The notes below the pieces were generated by a model. The model was given only the letters and a program-made list of their open reading frames with translations. It made no database searches and had not been told where the DNA came from. The translations under genes were made by a program, and so were the position numbers. A DNA stretch of 64,000 nucleotides. Origin: Methanothrix sp. (GTDB lineage Archaea; Halobacteriota; Methanosarcinia; Methanotrichales; Methanotrichaceae). Location: the NCBI GenBank assembly GCA_026394565.1, contig JAPKYA010000105.1, positions 1-64,000 of the forward strand. Reading direction: 5' to 3'. Within the stretch, counting starts at the first letter, position 1. Each line of letters begins with the position of its first letter. Of this stretch, positions 1 through 8,775 are shown piece by piece.

Positions 1-1
1 C

Positions 2-700
2 GCCCTGGAAATGCTCGCTGCAGAGACCTTTGATTTTGTGATTCTGGATGCAGTATTGCCTGATGTAGATGGCCAGTCCCTTTCCAGAGAGGCTAAAAAA
101 GGCAAGAATGCAGAAACTCTATCCGTGATATTCATTCCCATCGGCCGCAGCCTCTTGCGGGAGACACAGGTCGATGGTTGGCTGACCAAGCCCATCAAGC
201 CCACCCAGCTTCACAATCTGCTGATAGAGCTTCTCTTGCCAAAAAGAGATTTGAAGCCGAGCATTGCCTGCTCTAAGCCCTCTCTTAGCGATATTAGGGA
301 GCGCAGTCTGCGTATTCTCGTAGCGGAAGACAATCCCGTGAACCAGAAGGTAGCTCTTAGCATGTTAAAGCATATTGGATATAGGGCTGATGTAGCTGCT
401 AATGGCTATGAAGTTTTGCAGGCATTGGAGCGGCAGACCTATGATGTTGTACTTATGGATGTCCAGATGCCGGAGATGGACGGCTTTGAAGCAACGCGCC
501 GCATTCGCAGCTTTGGATTTAAGGTCTGCATAATAGCTATGACTGCCCACGCGCTTAATGGTGATAAAGAAGCTTGTCTATATGCGGGCATGGACGAGTA
601 CGTCAGCAAGCCGATCCGAATGGAAGAGCTGCAAAAGGCTCTGGAAAGATGCGTCGCAACCAAGAACTGCGGAGGCTCAGCTTGTTCTCGGCATGATTGA
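2..700 (+). CDS. Hybrid sensor histidine kinase, C-terminal receiver domains (5' end outside window)
   Basis: The reading frame is already open at the first bases, so the start lies upstream of the window. What remains is two response-regulator receiver domains. The first carries VILDAVLPDVDG; the second starts at [13 protein letters not shown] and carries the phospho-acceptor region [13 protein letters not shown] and the MTAHAL and YVSKPI signatures. By family these domains accept phosphate from an upstream histidine kinase core. The protein is about 94-95% identical by eye to the C-terminus of the complete kinase at 32622-35609 on the other strand. It ends with a short different tail, because the sequence after the shared GGS codons diverges. 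Confidence 0.9.
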   Translation, partial: ALEMLAAETFDFVILDAVLPDVDGQSLSREAKKGKNAETLSVIFIPIGRSLLRETQVDGWLTKPIKPTQLHNLLIELLLPKRDLKPSIACSKPSLSDIRERSLRILVAEDNPVNQKVALSMLKHIGYRADVAANGYEVLQALERQTYDVVLMDVQMPEMDGFEATRRIRSFGFKVCIIAMTAHALNGDKEACLYAGMDEYVSKPIRMEELQKALERCVATKNCGGSACSRHD

Positions 701-720
701 TGTTGCTTAACTTATTGTCC
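697..720 (-). mobile_element. Short IS-end remnant at the edge of the duplicated kinase segment
   Basis: About 24 bases here match, with one or two differences, the sequence at 32390-32414 read on the opposite strand. There the same sequence forms the left end of a decayed IS3-type element next to the second kinase copy. The duplicated segment stops at this point, since the following serB region has no counterpart at 32.4 kb. Reading it as an IS terminus is an inference. Confidence 0.5.
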
Positions 721-740
721 GAAAAAGTATTTAGGCTTGA

Positions 741-1990
741 ATGGCTAGCTTTGTTCTCGATGCAGCCGCCAAGAAAAGGGGGATGTGCCCTCTGAACGAC
801 GATCTCTGGGTCATCTCATTCCTGGGCAAAGATCGGCCGGGACTGATTCGCGATATTCTGGAGGAGCCTGCCCGGCAGAACGTGAATATCGTGGATATGG
901 ATCAGCGGGTGATGCAGGGCATATTCGTCATGTCTGTGGTAGCTGATTTTGCCAATGCGTGCGTCACCGCCAGCGAGCTACAGGCATGGCTGCAAAGAAA
1001 GGCCGACGATCTCGGCATTCAATTCAACTTCCTACCTCTGGGACAGTACCGGGGCCGCCGCCGGTCGAAGAAGAGCCTGCACGTGGTCACTATTCTGGCC
1101 AAAGACCGGTCGGGCATCATCCGTGATGTGGCAAACGTGGCTGCTGGAAATGAGATCAATATCGAACGGGCATCGGTCACGGCGCGCGGCGATCTCATCT
1201 CCATTGAATTTCTCATGGACTTTTCCGATTGCGATGAGGATGATTGCAAAGCCAGGCTCAAGAAGGAATGCGAGCTTCTCGGCCTCGATGTGGTGATTCA
1301 GGAGCTGGGCCGCTCCCGCAAAGAGAAGCGGCTCATCGTCTTTGACATGGACATGACCATTGTCGATTTCGAGATCATCAACAAGCTGGCCTCAACAAGC
1401 TGGCCGGATTTGCCGGAGTGGATGAGCAGGTAAAAGCGATAACTGAGAGGGCCATGAACGGGGAGATGGATTTCAAGGAGTCGCTGCGCCAGAGAGTGCG
1501 CCTCTTGAAGGGAATGCCAGAGAGAACCTTGCAGGAGATTGCCTCCGACCTGCAGCTCACCCCCGGATCGGAGGAGCTGCTGCATCACCTAAAGCACGTG
1601 GGCTACAAGATCGCTCTCATCAGCGGCGGCTTTACCTATTTTACCGATGTGCTTAAAGAGCAGCTGGGCTTTGACTACACCTTTGCCAATGAGCTGGAGA
1701 TTGTGGACGGCTTTCTCACCGGCAAGATCAAGGGAGAGATCATCGATGCCGAGGCCAAGGGGTGCATCATCTACCGGCTGGCGGAATTGGAGAAGATCAG
1801 CCCGGACAGCATCGTGGCCGTGGGCGATGGAGCCAACGATTGCCTCATGATCAAGAACGCCGGCCTCGGGGTGGCCTTCAATGCCAAAGAGGTCTTAAAG
1901 AAAGTATCCGACGGATCACTGTCCCGAGAGAACCTGCTGGGACTGCTCAATGTGCTGGGGCTGGCAGAGAAGGATAAAGAGATGCTTTAA
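741..1990 (+). pseudogene. serB: Phosphoserine phosphatase with two ACT domains, frameshifted
   Basis: Two ACT domains (about residues 20-95 and 112-185, each with a KDRPG or KDRSG turn) precede a HAD phosphatase domain whose nucleophile motif DMDMT is at residues 202-206. The frame then ends at 1433. The rest of the HAD domain continues from about 1406 in another frame, with SGGFTYF and GDGANDC. The break is an exact 14-base tandem duplication at 1378-1405; removing one copy restores INKLAGFAGVDEQV and one continuous protein. The family hydrolyses phosphoserine in the last step of serine synthesis. The annotated start is ATG 741; ATG 783 (CPLNDDLW) is an alternative, because the first codons lie next to the duplicated-segment boundary. 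Confidence 0.9.
1378..1405 (+). repeat. Exact 14-bp tandem duplication inside serB
   Basis: The unit TCAACAAGCTGGCC occurs twice in direct succession (1378-1391 and 1392-1405). Its length is not a multiple of three, so it shifts the serB frame. It explains the split gene completely: deleting either copy restores the HAD-domain frame. Confidence 0.95.
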
Positions 1991-2025
1991 AGAGAAAATA
2001 AAAATAGGTGGAAAGGCCAGGCGGC

Positions 2026-2163
2026 TCACTTGATCTTTTTCTCGAGCTTCTTGAGCTTCTTCTTGGCGGATTCGCTACCCAAAGCCGCCTGCTTCGAGAG
2101 CTCTTCTGCCTTGGCCTTTTTCACTTTGTTCAGCTTCTCCAATTGTTTCTTACTCGTTGGCAT
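2026..2163 (-). CDS. Small basic lysine-rich protein (45 aa)
   Basis: An ATG-initiated frame encodes 45 residues starting MPTSKKQLEKLNKVKKAKAE and ending KKLKKLEKKIK. It is almost entirely charged and helical, with about one third lysine and no hydrophobic segment. Such composition suits a nucleic-acid-binding or coiled peptide. No family is recognised. It converges with serB and precedes the transposase remnant. An overlapping frame on the plus strand is leucine-rich and looks like its shadow. Confidence 0.55.
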   Translation of the reverse strand: MPTSKKQLEKLNKVKKAKAEELSKQAALGSESAKKKLKKLEKKIK

Positions 2164-2230
2164 ACAGTCACCTCGCTACGCCTTTGGCTGATTCTATTTA
2201 GCTTTTTTCCGTCTTAAGAATATCCCTGTA

Positions 2231-2470
2231 TCATTCTCCGAAAAACCGTTCTAACTTTCCGTTCGTATGGGGACGCTTTACTCGGGCTAATATGGGCTTG
2301 ATACCATATTTTTTTAGGTGATCTTTGAATTCGCTGTTCCAACTGCCGTAGTCGTGGATTTCGTGCGCTAAAAAACTCGCTTCCATGATCGAATAGGCGA
2401 AATAATTTCTGGACTCTACATCATTGGGAATAGGACGATTTCTTTTTATACTGCGTTTGTAGCAAATAGA
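2231..2470 (-). pseudogene. Transposase (integrase-core) C-terminal remnant
   Basis: The minus strand encodes a fragment with the C-terminal integrase-core signature KYGIKPILARVKRPHTNGK followed by LERFFGE, as seen in DDE transposases of rve type. No start, N-terminal DNA-binding domain or complete catalytic triad is present, and a stop follows the GE dipeptide directly. The fragment abuts the start of surE, so the insertion event probably replaced the native upstream region of surE. The exact IS family cannot be set from so short a piece. Confidence 0.7.
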
Positions 2471-2473
2471 TGG

Positions 2474-3262
2474 ATGCCTCGCATACTGGTCAGCAATGAT
2501 GACGGCGTTTACGCCGCAGGGCTGCAGGCCGCCGCTAGAAGCGTGCAGGGCCTGGGCCAGGTAGTAGTAGCTGCGCCCTCCGGGCAGAAGAGCGGAGTGG
2601 GAAGATCGGTTTCCGTCTTTGAGCCGCTGCGCTACGCAGAGGTGAACTTGAACGGCTTTCATGCCTATGCAGTCACGGGAACGCCTGTGGATTCCGTCAT
2701 CATCGGCATCTTCGCCATCATGAAAGGCCGGCTTCCCGACCTCGTAGTATCGGGAATCAATGTGGGCGAGAACATCAGCACCGATACCGTCACCACCAGC
2801 GGGACCATCGGCGCTGCCCTGGAGGCGGCCAGCTACGGCATTGCATCCATCGCCGCATCCATTCAGGTAGTAGACCAGGGCGACAAGTTCGATATGCACC
2901 ACGGCGAGAAGCACAACTTTGAGGTAGCCACCAAAGTGCTGCGCCGCGTTGCTGTAAAGGTGCTGGAGCATGGGCTTCCTCCGGGTGTGGATGTCCTGAA
3001 TCTGAATGTGCCCTCTGATGCCACTGAGGACACGGATATCGTCGTCACCCGCCTGGCCAGAAAGATCTTCAAGACCACTGTGCAGGAGCGCTTCGATCCG
3101 CGGGGGAGGCCCTACTACTGGATAGACGGCGACTTGATCTGTCACGATGCAGAGGGCACGGATGTGCAGACGATCTATCAGGACAGGAAGATCTCCCTGA
3201 CGCCGCTCACGCTGGACTCGACTGCGAGGATCGACTTCAAGCAGATTGAAGGCCTGTTTTAG
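2474..3262 (+). CDS. surE: 5'/3'-nucleotidase SurE
   Basis: This 262-residue protein begins PRILVSNDDGVYAAG, the metal-binding start of SurE with the paired Asp at residues 9-10. The conserved VTGTPVDSV and VSGINVGEN segments follow, the latter carrying the metal-ligand Asn. The family dephosphorylates nucleoside monophosphates in the cytoplasm with a divalent metal. Length and motifs are normal, so the gene looks intact. ATG 2474 is chosen because the SurE fold starts at once after it. Its upstream sequence is a transposase remnant, so its promoter may be recent. Confidence 0.95.
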   Translation: MPRILVSNDDGVYAAGLQAAARSVQGLGQVVVAAPSGQKSGVGRSVSVFEPLRYAEVNLNGFHAYAVTGTPVDSVIIGIFAIMKGRLPDLVVSGINVGENISTDTVTTSGTIGAALEAASYGIASIAASIQVVDQGDKFDMHHGEKHNFEVATKVLRRVAVKVLEHGLPPGVDVLNLNVPSDATEDTDIVVTRLARKIFKTTVQERFDPRGRPYYWIDGDLICHDAEGTDVQTIYQDRKISLTPLTLDSTARIDFKQIEGLF

Positions 3263-3454
3263 GTCTATCCACATACGCAGATACGACTAATATATTTAAT
3301 ATATGTTTATTAAATTAATAATAATATTTACAAATTTAATTATTTTTAACACAATAAACTTTATCTATATGCAAATATATCACTTGTTGAGGTAATAATA
3401 ATTGAGTTGCACCAAATCCCAAATTAAACCATGGACCGGATCATTGTGCAATAG
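3263..3454. other. AT-rich intergenic region before the CRISPR-Cas operon
   Basis: About 190 bases of very AT-rich sequence with several TATA-like stretches (for example around 3295-3310 and 3360-3385). No coding frame of note is seen. It is the likely promoter region of the csb2-like and cmr operon, but no single TATA box can be singled out. Confidence 0.4.
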
Positions 3455-4345
3455 TTGCATGGACAGCAAGCTTATTTCTTCCCTATTTTTCCGGATAATT
3501 CAGTCCCTTATTGTAACGAAGGTATGCGATTGAGACCCACTGTCGCCCGCTATGCTGTAACCAGCAAGAGCCTGCTGTATCTCACTGAAACCATAGTGTT
3601 GGCTGAGAAAATCCATGCGGCTCTAGTCAGCCTTTCTAATGCCTCAAGCGTCTTCACAGGCTGCGACAATCAAGGAAGACCATTGCAGGGGAACAGACAT
3701 GCCCATATCTTTTGCGAATCGAATAAAGGACTGGGAAAAGGCAATGACGGTGAGATCACTCACACCACCATTTATGCGCCAATGGGCTTTGAATCTAATG
3801 ATCAGAAGGCTCTGGAGGATCTAAGTGAAGTCTGGGGCGAGAACGGTCTTGAGATTTATGTGATTCTGCTGAGACTTGGCCAACCTCAAGACTTTGGTGG
3901 GCCGGACAGAGGGCATGCCCTGTGTCCTTTGCTTTTAAAGTCGCAAATTTGGGTATCTCGCACGCCTTTTGTGCCTACCCGATACCCAAAGGTCACGCGG
4001 GCAGGCGCGGCAAAGGTGGATGCTGCCGGCCTGCAGATTGGCAGCCCCGAGCACGAGATCAGAAGGCTCCTAAAGCTAGAGCATCTGCCAGAGCCCATCT
4101 TGGTTGATCCGATACTGTATACCATCCTGGGGCAATTACAGACGGGATGGTCAAGCTTCAGGAGATTGAGATGCATAGGTCGCGGCAGGCGGGCGGGGAA
4201 TTGCGGCTATGGATTTAGAATTGAATTTTCTCAGCCGGTGCAGGGGCCCATAGCAATCGGTTATGGCGCACATTTCGGTATGGGTCTGTTTGTGCCACAG
4301 GATGAGCATTGTATTCAAGACATGGGATGCAATAAAAAAGAATAG
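3455..4345 (+). CDS. csb2: Csb2-like (Cas5/Cas6-type) CRISPR protein lacking the N-terminal half
   Basis: The protein resembles the C-terminal half of Csb2 (GSU0054 family) of type I-G systems. Recognisable segments are GRPLQGNRHAHIF, TTIYAPMGFES, WVSRTPFVPTRYPK and a glycine-rich RAMP loop, GPIAIGYGAHFGMGLF, at the C-terminus. Family members are usually about 480-530 residues; this one has at most 296. The part present corresponds to the Cas6-like RAMP half, which makes crRNA. No other Cas6 is visible in the locus, so it is the best candidate for processing the array. The start is uncertain: TTG 3455 opens the frame, and ATG 3524 is the first in-frame ATG before conserved sequence. It lies 66 bases upstream of cmr1 on the same strand. 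Confidence 0.7.
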   Translation: MHGQQAYFFPIFPDNSVPYCNEGMRLRPTVARYAVTSKSLLYLTETIVLAEKIHAALVSLSNASSVFTGCDNQGRPLQGNRHAHIFCESNKGLGKGNDGEITHTTIYAPMGFESNDQKALEDLSEVWGENGLEIYVILLRLGQPQDFGGPDRGHALCPLLLKSQIWVSRTPFVPTRYPKVTRAGAAKVDAAGLQIGSPEHEIRRLLKLEHLPEPILVDPILYTILGQLQTGWSSFRRLRCIGRGRRAGNCGYGFRIEFSQPVQGPIAIGYGAHFGMGLFVPQDEHCIQDMGCNKKE

Positions 4346-4411
4346 CAGCAACAGAGAAAGAATTCATGGCTTATAGGAGCGCGCTGAAATGATAAAAAGG
4401 GCGGTCAAAAC

Positions 4412-5647
4412 ATGATAAAACTGGAGGCCAGTTTCAAGATAGTCACACCCCTATTCATGTCCGGAGCAGACCGAGAATGGGCAGAACTGAGAGCAGCAAG
4501 CATTCGAGGAGTCTTGCGCTTCTGGTGGCGAGCGCTGGCTTTGGGCCACCGTGATGGCTCCTGGGAAGAGGTGCGAAAAGCTGAGTTTGCCCTGTTTGGC
4601 AGTTCGTCTGGAGGGCAATCAAGAGTTCACCTCAGCCTTTCGGCCCCAGGACAGTCGGATAAGAGGCGTAACAATGGCGGTCTGCTGAAGGATAGATCGG
4701 GCAAGGTCCTGGAACCGGGGGGGCGGTATATTGGATATGGAATAATTGATATAAACGGAGCGGCAACCCGTCCATATCTAAATGCTCCGCTGGAGTGCGA
4801 TCTGAAGATCTATTTGCGGCCACCCTGCGGGAAGTCTACGTACTCTGGAGACCTCTCCGAGGAGGCTGATCTGCTCGAAGGGGCCTTGAAGGCCATGGGC
4901 CTGTTCGGAGGACTGGGCTCCAGATCTCGCCGAGGTTTTGGCTCCCTCGTCCTGCTGGAGCTGAAGCGGGACGGTGTATTGAGGTATGAGGCCCCAAAAA
5001 ATGTAGATGACTATATGGCCAGTTTTAAGGATTTTTTCCAGAAGCATGTGAAAGCCATCCCGAAGATGCCTGATTACACAGCGTTCTGCCAGGATACTAG
5101 GGTCTATCTTCTGAAAACGGGAGAAGATCCTCTCCAGCTCTTGGGTGAGATCGGCCAAGCCATGCAGATGTACAGAAGCTGTGGGCTTAGGGGTATGGTC
5201 AACAACGTGATACCATCGGAGAATATCTTTCGGGATGACCACGACAATATGAGAGCTGCATTTTCCGCTCCAGCAAAGAATCACCCGCGTCGGGTGGCCT
5301 TCGGACTCCCACATAACTACTTCTTCTCAAGCCTTAATCGCAAGCTGACAGTCTTGGCCGAGGATCACGAGCGCAGGGCTAGCCCGCTCTTTATCCATAT
5401 CCAGATGCTCTCGGATAATGAATGCGTGGCAGTGGTGGCTATCTTCCCCGCAAAGTTCCTTCCAGATGATGAGAATATCTTGATTCGACCTGAACATGGG
5501 AATGATCAATTCATGGCTCTCCAAAGCAACTGGCTCGATGTCCTCATAGATTTCGTGGAGGGGATCGTGCAGGATGGTACTGGCCAAAAGAGATTCCCAG
5601 ACCTTGAAGTGATACAATTCGGAGCTATTATGGGGGGATCGATATGA
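4412..5647 (+). CDS. cmr1: Type III-B CRISPR RAMP protein Cmr1
   Basis: The 411-residue product has the Cmr1 N-terminus: a RAMP strand ending TPLFMSGAD, then RAASIRGVLRFWWRAL, a hallmark of the family, and the FGSSSGGQSRVHL segment. A GLGSRSRRGFGSL glycine-rich loop marks the RAMP fold. In Cmr complexes Cmr1 sits at the head of the backbone near the 3' end of the crRNA and helps bind target RNA. Its TGA stop overlaps the ATG of cas10 (ATGA at 5644), so the two are translationally coupled. ATG 4412 follows a plausible purine-rich site. Confidence 0.93.
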   Translation: MIKLEASFKIVTPLFMSGADREWAELRAASIRGVLRFWWRALALGHRDGSWEEVRKAEFALFGSSSGGQSRVHLSLSAPGQSDKRRNNGGLLKDRSGKVLEPGGRYIGYGIIDINGAATRPYLNAPLECDLKIYLRPPCGKSTYSGDLSEEADLLEGALKAMGLFGGLGSRSRRGFGSLVLLELKRDGVLRYEAPKNVDDYMASFKDFFQKHVKAIPKMPDYTAFCQDTRVYLLKTGEDPLQLLGEIGQAMQMYRSCGLRGMVNNVIPSENIFRDDHDNMRAAFSAPAKNHPRRVAFGLPHNYFFSSLNRKLTVLAEDHERRASPLFIHIQMLSDNECVAVVAIFPAKFLPDDENILIRPEHGNDQFMALQSNWLDVLIDFVEGIVQDGTGQKRFPDLEVIQFGAIMGGSI

Positions 5648-7623
5648 ACCTGGAGCCAAATCTTCAGTTCTCACTCGGTCCTGTACAGGGGTTCATCAGC
5701 CAGGCTCGGAGGACCAGGGACCTCTGGAGCGGTTCTTACATTCTCTCCTACCTGTCTGCCCGTGCTATGAAGGGCATTATAGGCTGTGGTGGGAATATCA
5801 TGGTGCCCAAGGTCTGGGAGGATGGTGGAAAGATGGATCTTCTCCTGGCATGGGTTATGGGAGAAAGAGCTGGCGATTCGCCAAGGATAGGCACCATCCC
5901 TAACCGTTTCCAGGCCTGGGCAGAGAATCCAAAGGAAGCTGCCAAGGCCGCCGAGGAACAGATAAGAGAAGGCTGGGAGGATATCGAATCTGCCGTCTGG
6001 GATAAGTTCGTCTCTAGCGTTTCCAGCAATGGCCAAGGCACGCAAGATATCTGGGAGCGCCAGGTCAAAGACTTCTGGGAGATCTACTGGACTGCGGGAA
6101 AGCTTCCGAACATCGAGGCTAGGAAGAACTGGAGGACAAGGCCATCATGGAACCGCGAGCTCCCAAAGCTTGAGATAGGCGATCACTGCACAGTGATGGG
6201 CGAGTGGCAGGAGCTATCGGGCTTCACAGGCTCCAAGGATCGTGCGGAACGGGCGAAACAGATTAACTTCTGGGTGCGTCTGAGGAAACTTCCAGATGTG
6301 GGGAGGCTCGACTTTGGAGAGGACGAGCGTCTCTGCTCAATTGCCATGATAAAGAGGATGTTTCCCAAGGTAGCCAAGGATGCGATCGGATGGGATGTCA
6401 AAGCTGAAAGATGGCCCTCCACAATGTACGTGGCAGCACTCCCTTGGTTGAAGGAGATCGAGAAAAACAAGAATATACATAAACTGGCCGGCTCTTATAG
6501 TGATCTCGTTTTTGAGGCTGCGGTCAAAAGAGCAGTGCAAAGAGTAGGAGTCTGGGAGCAAGTGGGTGGCTCAAGGAATCCAGATCTCATCAATTTCCTG
6601 GAGCTGGATGGTAACTTCTACTTCAAGTCCTCAGTGGAGAACCAACGCCATACTCCCTTGAAGGACACTCCTTTTGGATGGAACGCCAAGGAATCCGAAC
6701 AGGTCAAGGAGATGCGGCAGGGCCTGATCAGGCATCTTGCGAGACTGAATAAAGAAGTCGGTCTTGAACCATCTCCCTTCTACGGCATGCTGCTCATGGA
6801 TGGTGACAGCATGGGCGAGCTGCTGGTAGATCATGGCAAAGAGGTCAGCCTTGCCCTGGCCGAGTTCAGCAGTCAGGTGGATTCGAAGGTAAGAGAGCAT
6901 GGCGGAGTCACAGTTTACGCGGGTGGCGACGATGTCCTGGCTATGCTTCCTGTAACAAGCGCCATCGGATGTGCTGTGAAGCTAGCAGGATGCTTTGAGG
7001 ACGCCTTCAAGAAAGCTTTCGAGAGGATAAGTCCCACAGAGCACAAGCCGAGAGGAACAATCTCTGCAGGGCTTGTGATGGCTCACGGACGGTATCCCCT
7101 CAGATCAGTGCTCCAGGAGGTTCATCATATCCTGGATGATGTGGCCAAAGACGAAAATGGACGGGAGAGCCTTGCCGTAAGCGTGCTGAAAGGTGGTGGC
7201 AAGTACTGCCAGTGGGCTGCCACATGGCCATCGCTCAAACGTGGCGAGAGCACAGTGCTCGACAAGCTGGCAGAAGCTCTGTCAGGAGAGGAGAAGCAGT
7301 TCTCCACGTCCTTCTTCTTCCGCGTGCGGGAGATACTGACTCTGTTCTCCTCTCAGCCTTTCTGGCAGCCAGGCTGCTACATCAGGTTGACAGAGGAATT
7401 TCAGGAGGATGACATACTGGATCTGCTCACTGCAGAGTACCTGAAATCGAAAGGTGGGAATGTCAGCGTGGATGTTGCGAGATCCAGAGTAGCTGATCTG
7501 CTCGCGGTGAGCTATCGCTGTCTCAGAAACAAGGCTCTTGAATGCGTTCCTGATAAACGATGCCTAAGCGCGGACGGTGCCATGCTTGTGAAATTTCTAG
7601 CCGAAGGAGGGATGGAGGATTGA
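5644..7623 (+). CDS. cas10: Cas10 (Cmr2), type III-B large subunit with cyclase GGDD motif, no HD domain
   Basis: The protein (659 aa) opens almost directly with FSLGPVQGFISQARRTRDLW, the Cmr2-type ferredoxin-like start. The N-terminal HD nuclease domain found in many Cas10 proteins is therefore absent. LCSIAMIKRMFPK lies in the middle part. The first Palm carries MDGDSMGEL, and the second carries YAGGDDVLAMLP with GGDD at residues 427-430. An intact GGDD predicts synthesis of cyclic oligoadenylate from ATP on target-RNA binding. Loss of HD predicts no Cas10 ssDNA cleavage, so immunity should rely on Cmr4 RNA cleavage and on second-messenger effectors, two of which follow downstream. Confidence 0.95.
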   Translation: MNLEPNLQFSLGPVQGFISQARRTRDLWSGSYILSYLSARAMKGIIGCGGNIMVPKVWEDGGKMDLLLAWVMGERAGDSPRIGTIPNRFQAWAENPKEAAKAAEEQIREGWEDIESAVWDKFVSSVSSNGQGTQDIWERQVKDFWEIYWTAGKLPNIEARKNWRTRPSWNRELPKLEIGDHCTVMGEWQELSGFTGSKDRAERAKQINFWVRLRKLPDVGRLDFGEDERLCSIAMIKRMFPKVAKDAIGWDVKAERWPSTMYVAALPWLKEIEKNKNIHKLAGSYSDLVFEAAVKRAVQRVGVWEQVGGSRNPDLINFLELDGNFYFKSSVENQRHTPLKDTPFGWNAKESEQVKEMRQGLIRHLARLNKEVGLEPSPFYGMLLMDGDSMGELLVDHGKEVSLALAEFSSQVDSKVREHGGVTVYAGGDDVLAMLPVTSAIGCAVKLAGCFEDAFKKAFERISPTEHKPRGTISAGLVMAHGRYPLRSVLQEVHHILDDVAKDENGRESLAVSVLKGGGKYCQWAATWPSLKRGESTVLDKLAEALSGEEKQFSTSFFFRVREILTLFSSQPFWQPGCYIRLTEEFQEDDILDLLTAEYLKSKGGNVSVDVARSRVADLLAVSYRCLRNKALECVPDKRCLSADGAMLVKFLAEGGMED

Positions 7624-8762
7624 GAGCCTACAGCATATCGCCCCTTGATACCTGGTTCTTCAGGGACGGTCGACCATATTTAATGAACGAGAGCAGCCAG
7701 GTGGATGTGAGAAGCCTATTTCCTCCCTCAGCCCATACCGTGATTGGTGCGATGAGAGCATCTCTTGCCAGGGCTATGGGCTGGAATGGCAGAAGTCGGG
7801 ACCGCTGGTCCGCTGATATCATGTCTGTCCTGGGGGATGGGAGGAAGAATCTGGGAAAGCTGAGATTCCGGGGGCCATACATCTACTCTGAGAAGCATGG
7901 AGGATTGCTGCTTCCCTCACCCCTTAACTTGATCGGGAAAGTCTCCACGGATAAATTTTGTAAGACCTGCGAACCATCCAGACTCACGCCCAAAGCATGG
8001 TCGTTTGCCAGTCTCTGCCCAAAAGATCCGGTAGACTGCGATCTGGGGGAAGGAGTGAGGCTTCCGTCGGCCGGGGGTGATATCAAGGGCCTTAAAACCC
8101 TGGGCGACTACTATCTCACAGTAAAGGATTTTGAGGTCCTTCTGGCTGGAGGCGATTTGAGGGATATCCTCTCCGTTCGCCAAAAAGCGCTCTGGGATCA
8201 TGAATACTGGGTGGGTCTCAAGCGAAATTCCCTCATCCTGACCACTGAGGATCGAGCCCTCTTCTCCAAGCACCATGTCAGGCTGGCCCCCGGAGTTTCC
8301 CTGATGATGCTGCTCGAAGGCCCCGAGGGATTGCCCGAGCTGGGATCCTTGCTGGCACTGGGCGGAGAGAACAGGATGGCCTGCGCTCGGATCATGAGCG
8401 AGGTGCCGAGGTTTCCAGCAGAAGAAGGACAGAAGCTGAAGGTGGAAGGAGACAAGATCAGATTCACCGTAATCCATCTCACTCCGGCTTGCCTGGGAGG
8501 TTCCTGGCCAGGTCCCGGAGATCATATTCCTGGAGTGCCTGGGAAGGTGATCTCTGCCTGCCTGGAGAGGCCGCTCTTCCTGGGAGGCTGGGATTCTGTT
8601 CAAGGAGAACCGCTGCCCCTTCAGCCCTATGTGCCCGCGGGCTCAACCTGGTTCTGCGAGGCTGATTCCAGGGAGAAGGCAGCGATTGAGCTTTTGCATC
8701 TGACCCATATCGGCGAAGAGGTTAATTGCGGGTTTGGGCAGGTTGCTGTTGGTTTATGGTAG
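7620..8762 (+). CDS. cmr3: Type III-B CRISPR RAMP protein Cmr3
   Basis: From a TTG at 7620 the product reads RAYSISPLDTWFFRDGRPY, the diagnostic Cmr3 start. FPPSAHTVIGAMRASLA and a C-terminal VNCGFGQVAVGLW glycine-rich strand follow. The TTG overlaps the cas10 stop (TTGA) and has a GGAGG sequence just upstream, which decides the start over an earlier in-frame ATG inside cas10. Cmr3 is the Cas5-like subunit that grips the 5' handle of the crRNA beside Cas10. The length is about 380 residues, normal for the family. Confidence 0.92.
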   Translation: MRAYSISPLDTWFFRDGRPYLMNESSQVDVRSLFPPSAHTVIGAMRASLARAMGWNGRSRDRWSADIMSVLGDGRKNLGKLRFRGPYIYSEKHGGLLLPSPLNLIGKVSTDKFCKTCEPSRLTPKAWSFASLCPKDPVDCDLGEGVRLPSAGGDIKGLKTLGDYYLTVKDFEVLLAGGDLRDILSVRQKALWDHEYWVGLKRNSLILTTEDRALFSKHHVRLAPGVSLMMLLEGPEGLPELGSLLALGGENRMACARIMSEVPRFPAEEGQKLKVEGDKIRFTVIHLTPACLGGSWPGPGDHIPGVPGKVISACLERPLFLGGWDSVQGEPLPLQPYVPAGSTWFCEADSREKAAIELLHLTHIGEEVNCGFGQVAVGLW

Positions 8763-8775
8763 AGGAGATGAGTCA

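Noticed and set aside
2463..3274. Long minus-strand frame covering surE
   Set aside because: It is the antisense shadow of surE; only its 3' part (2231-2470) carries transposase sequence.
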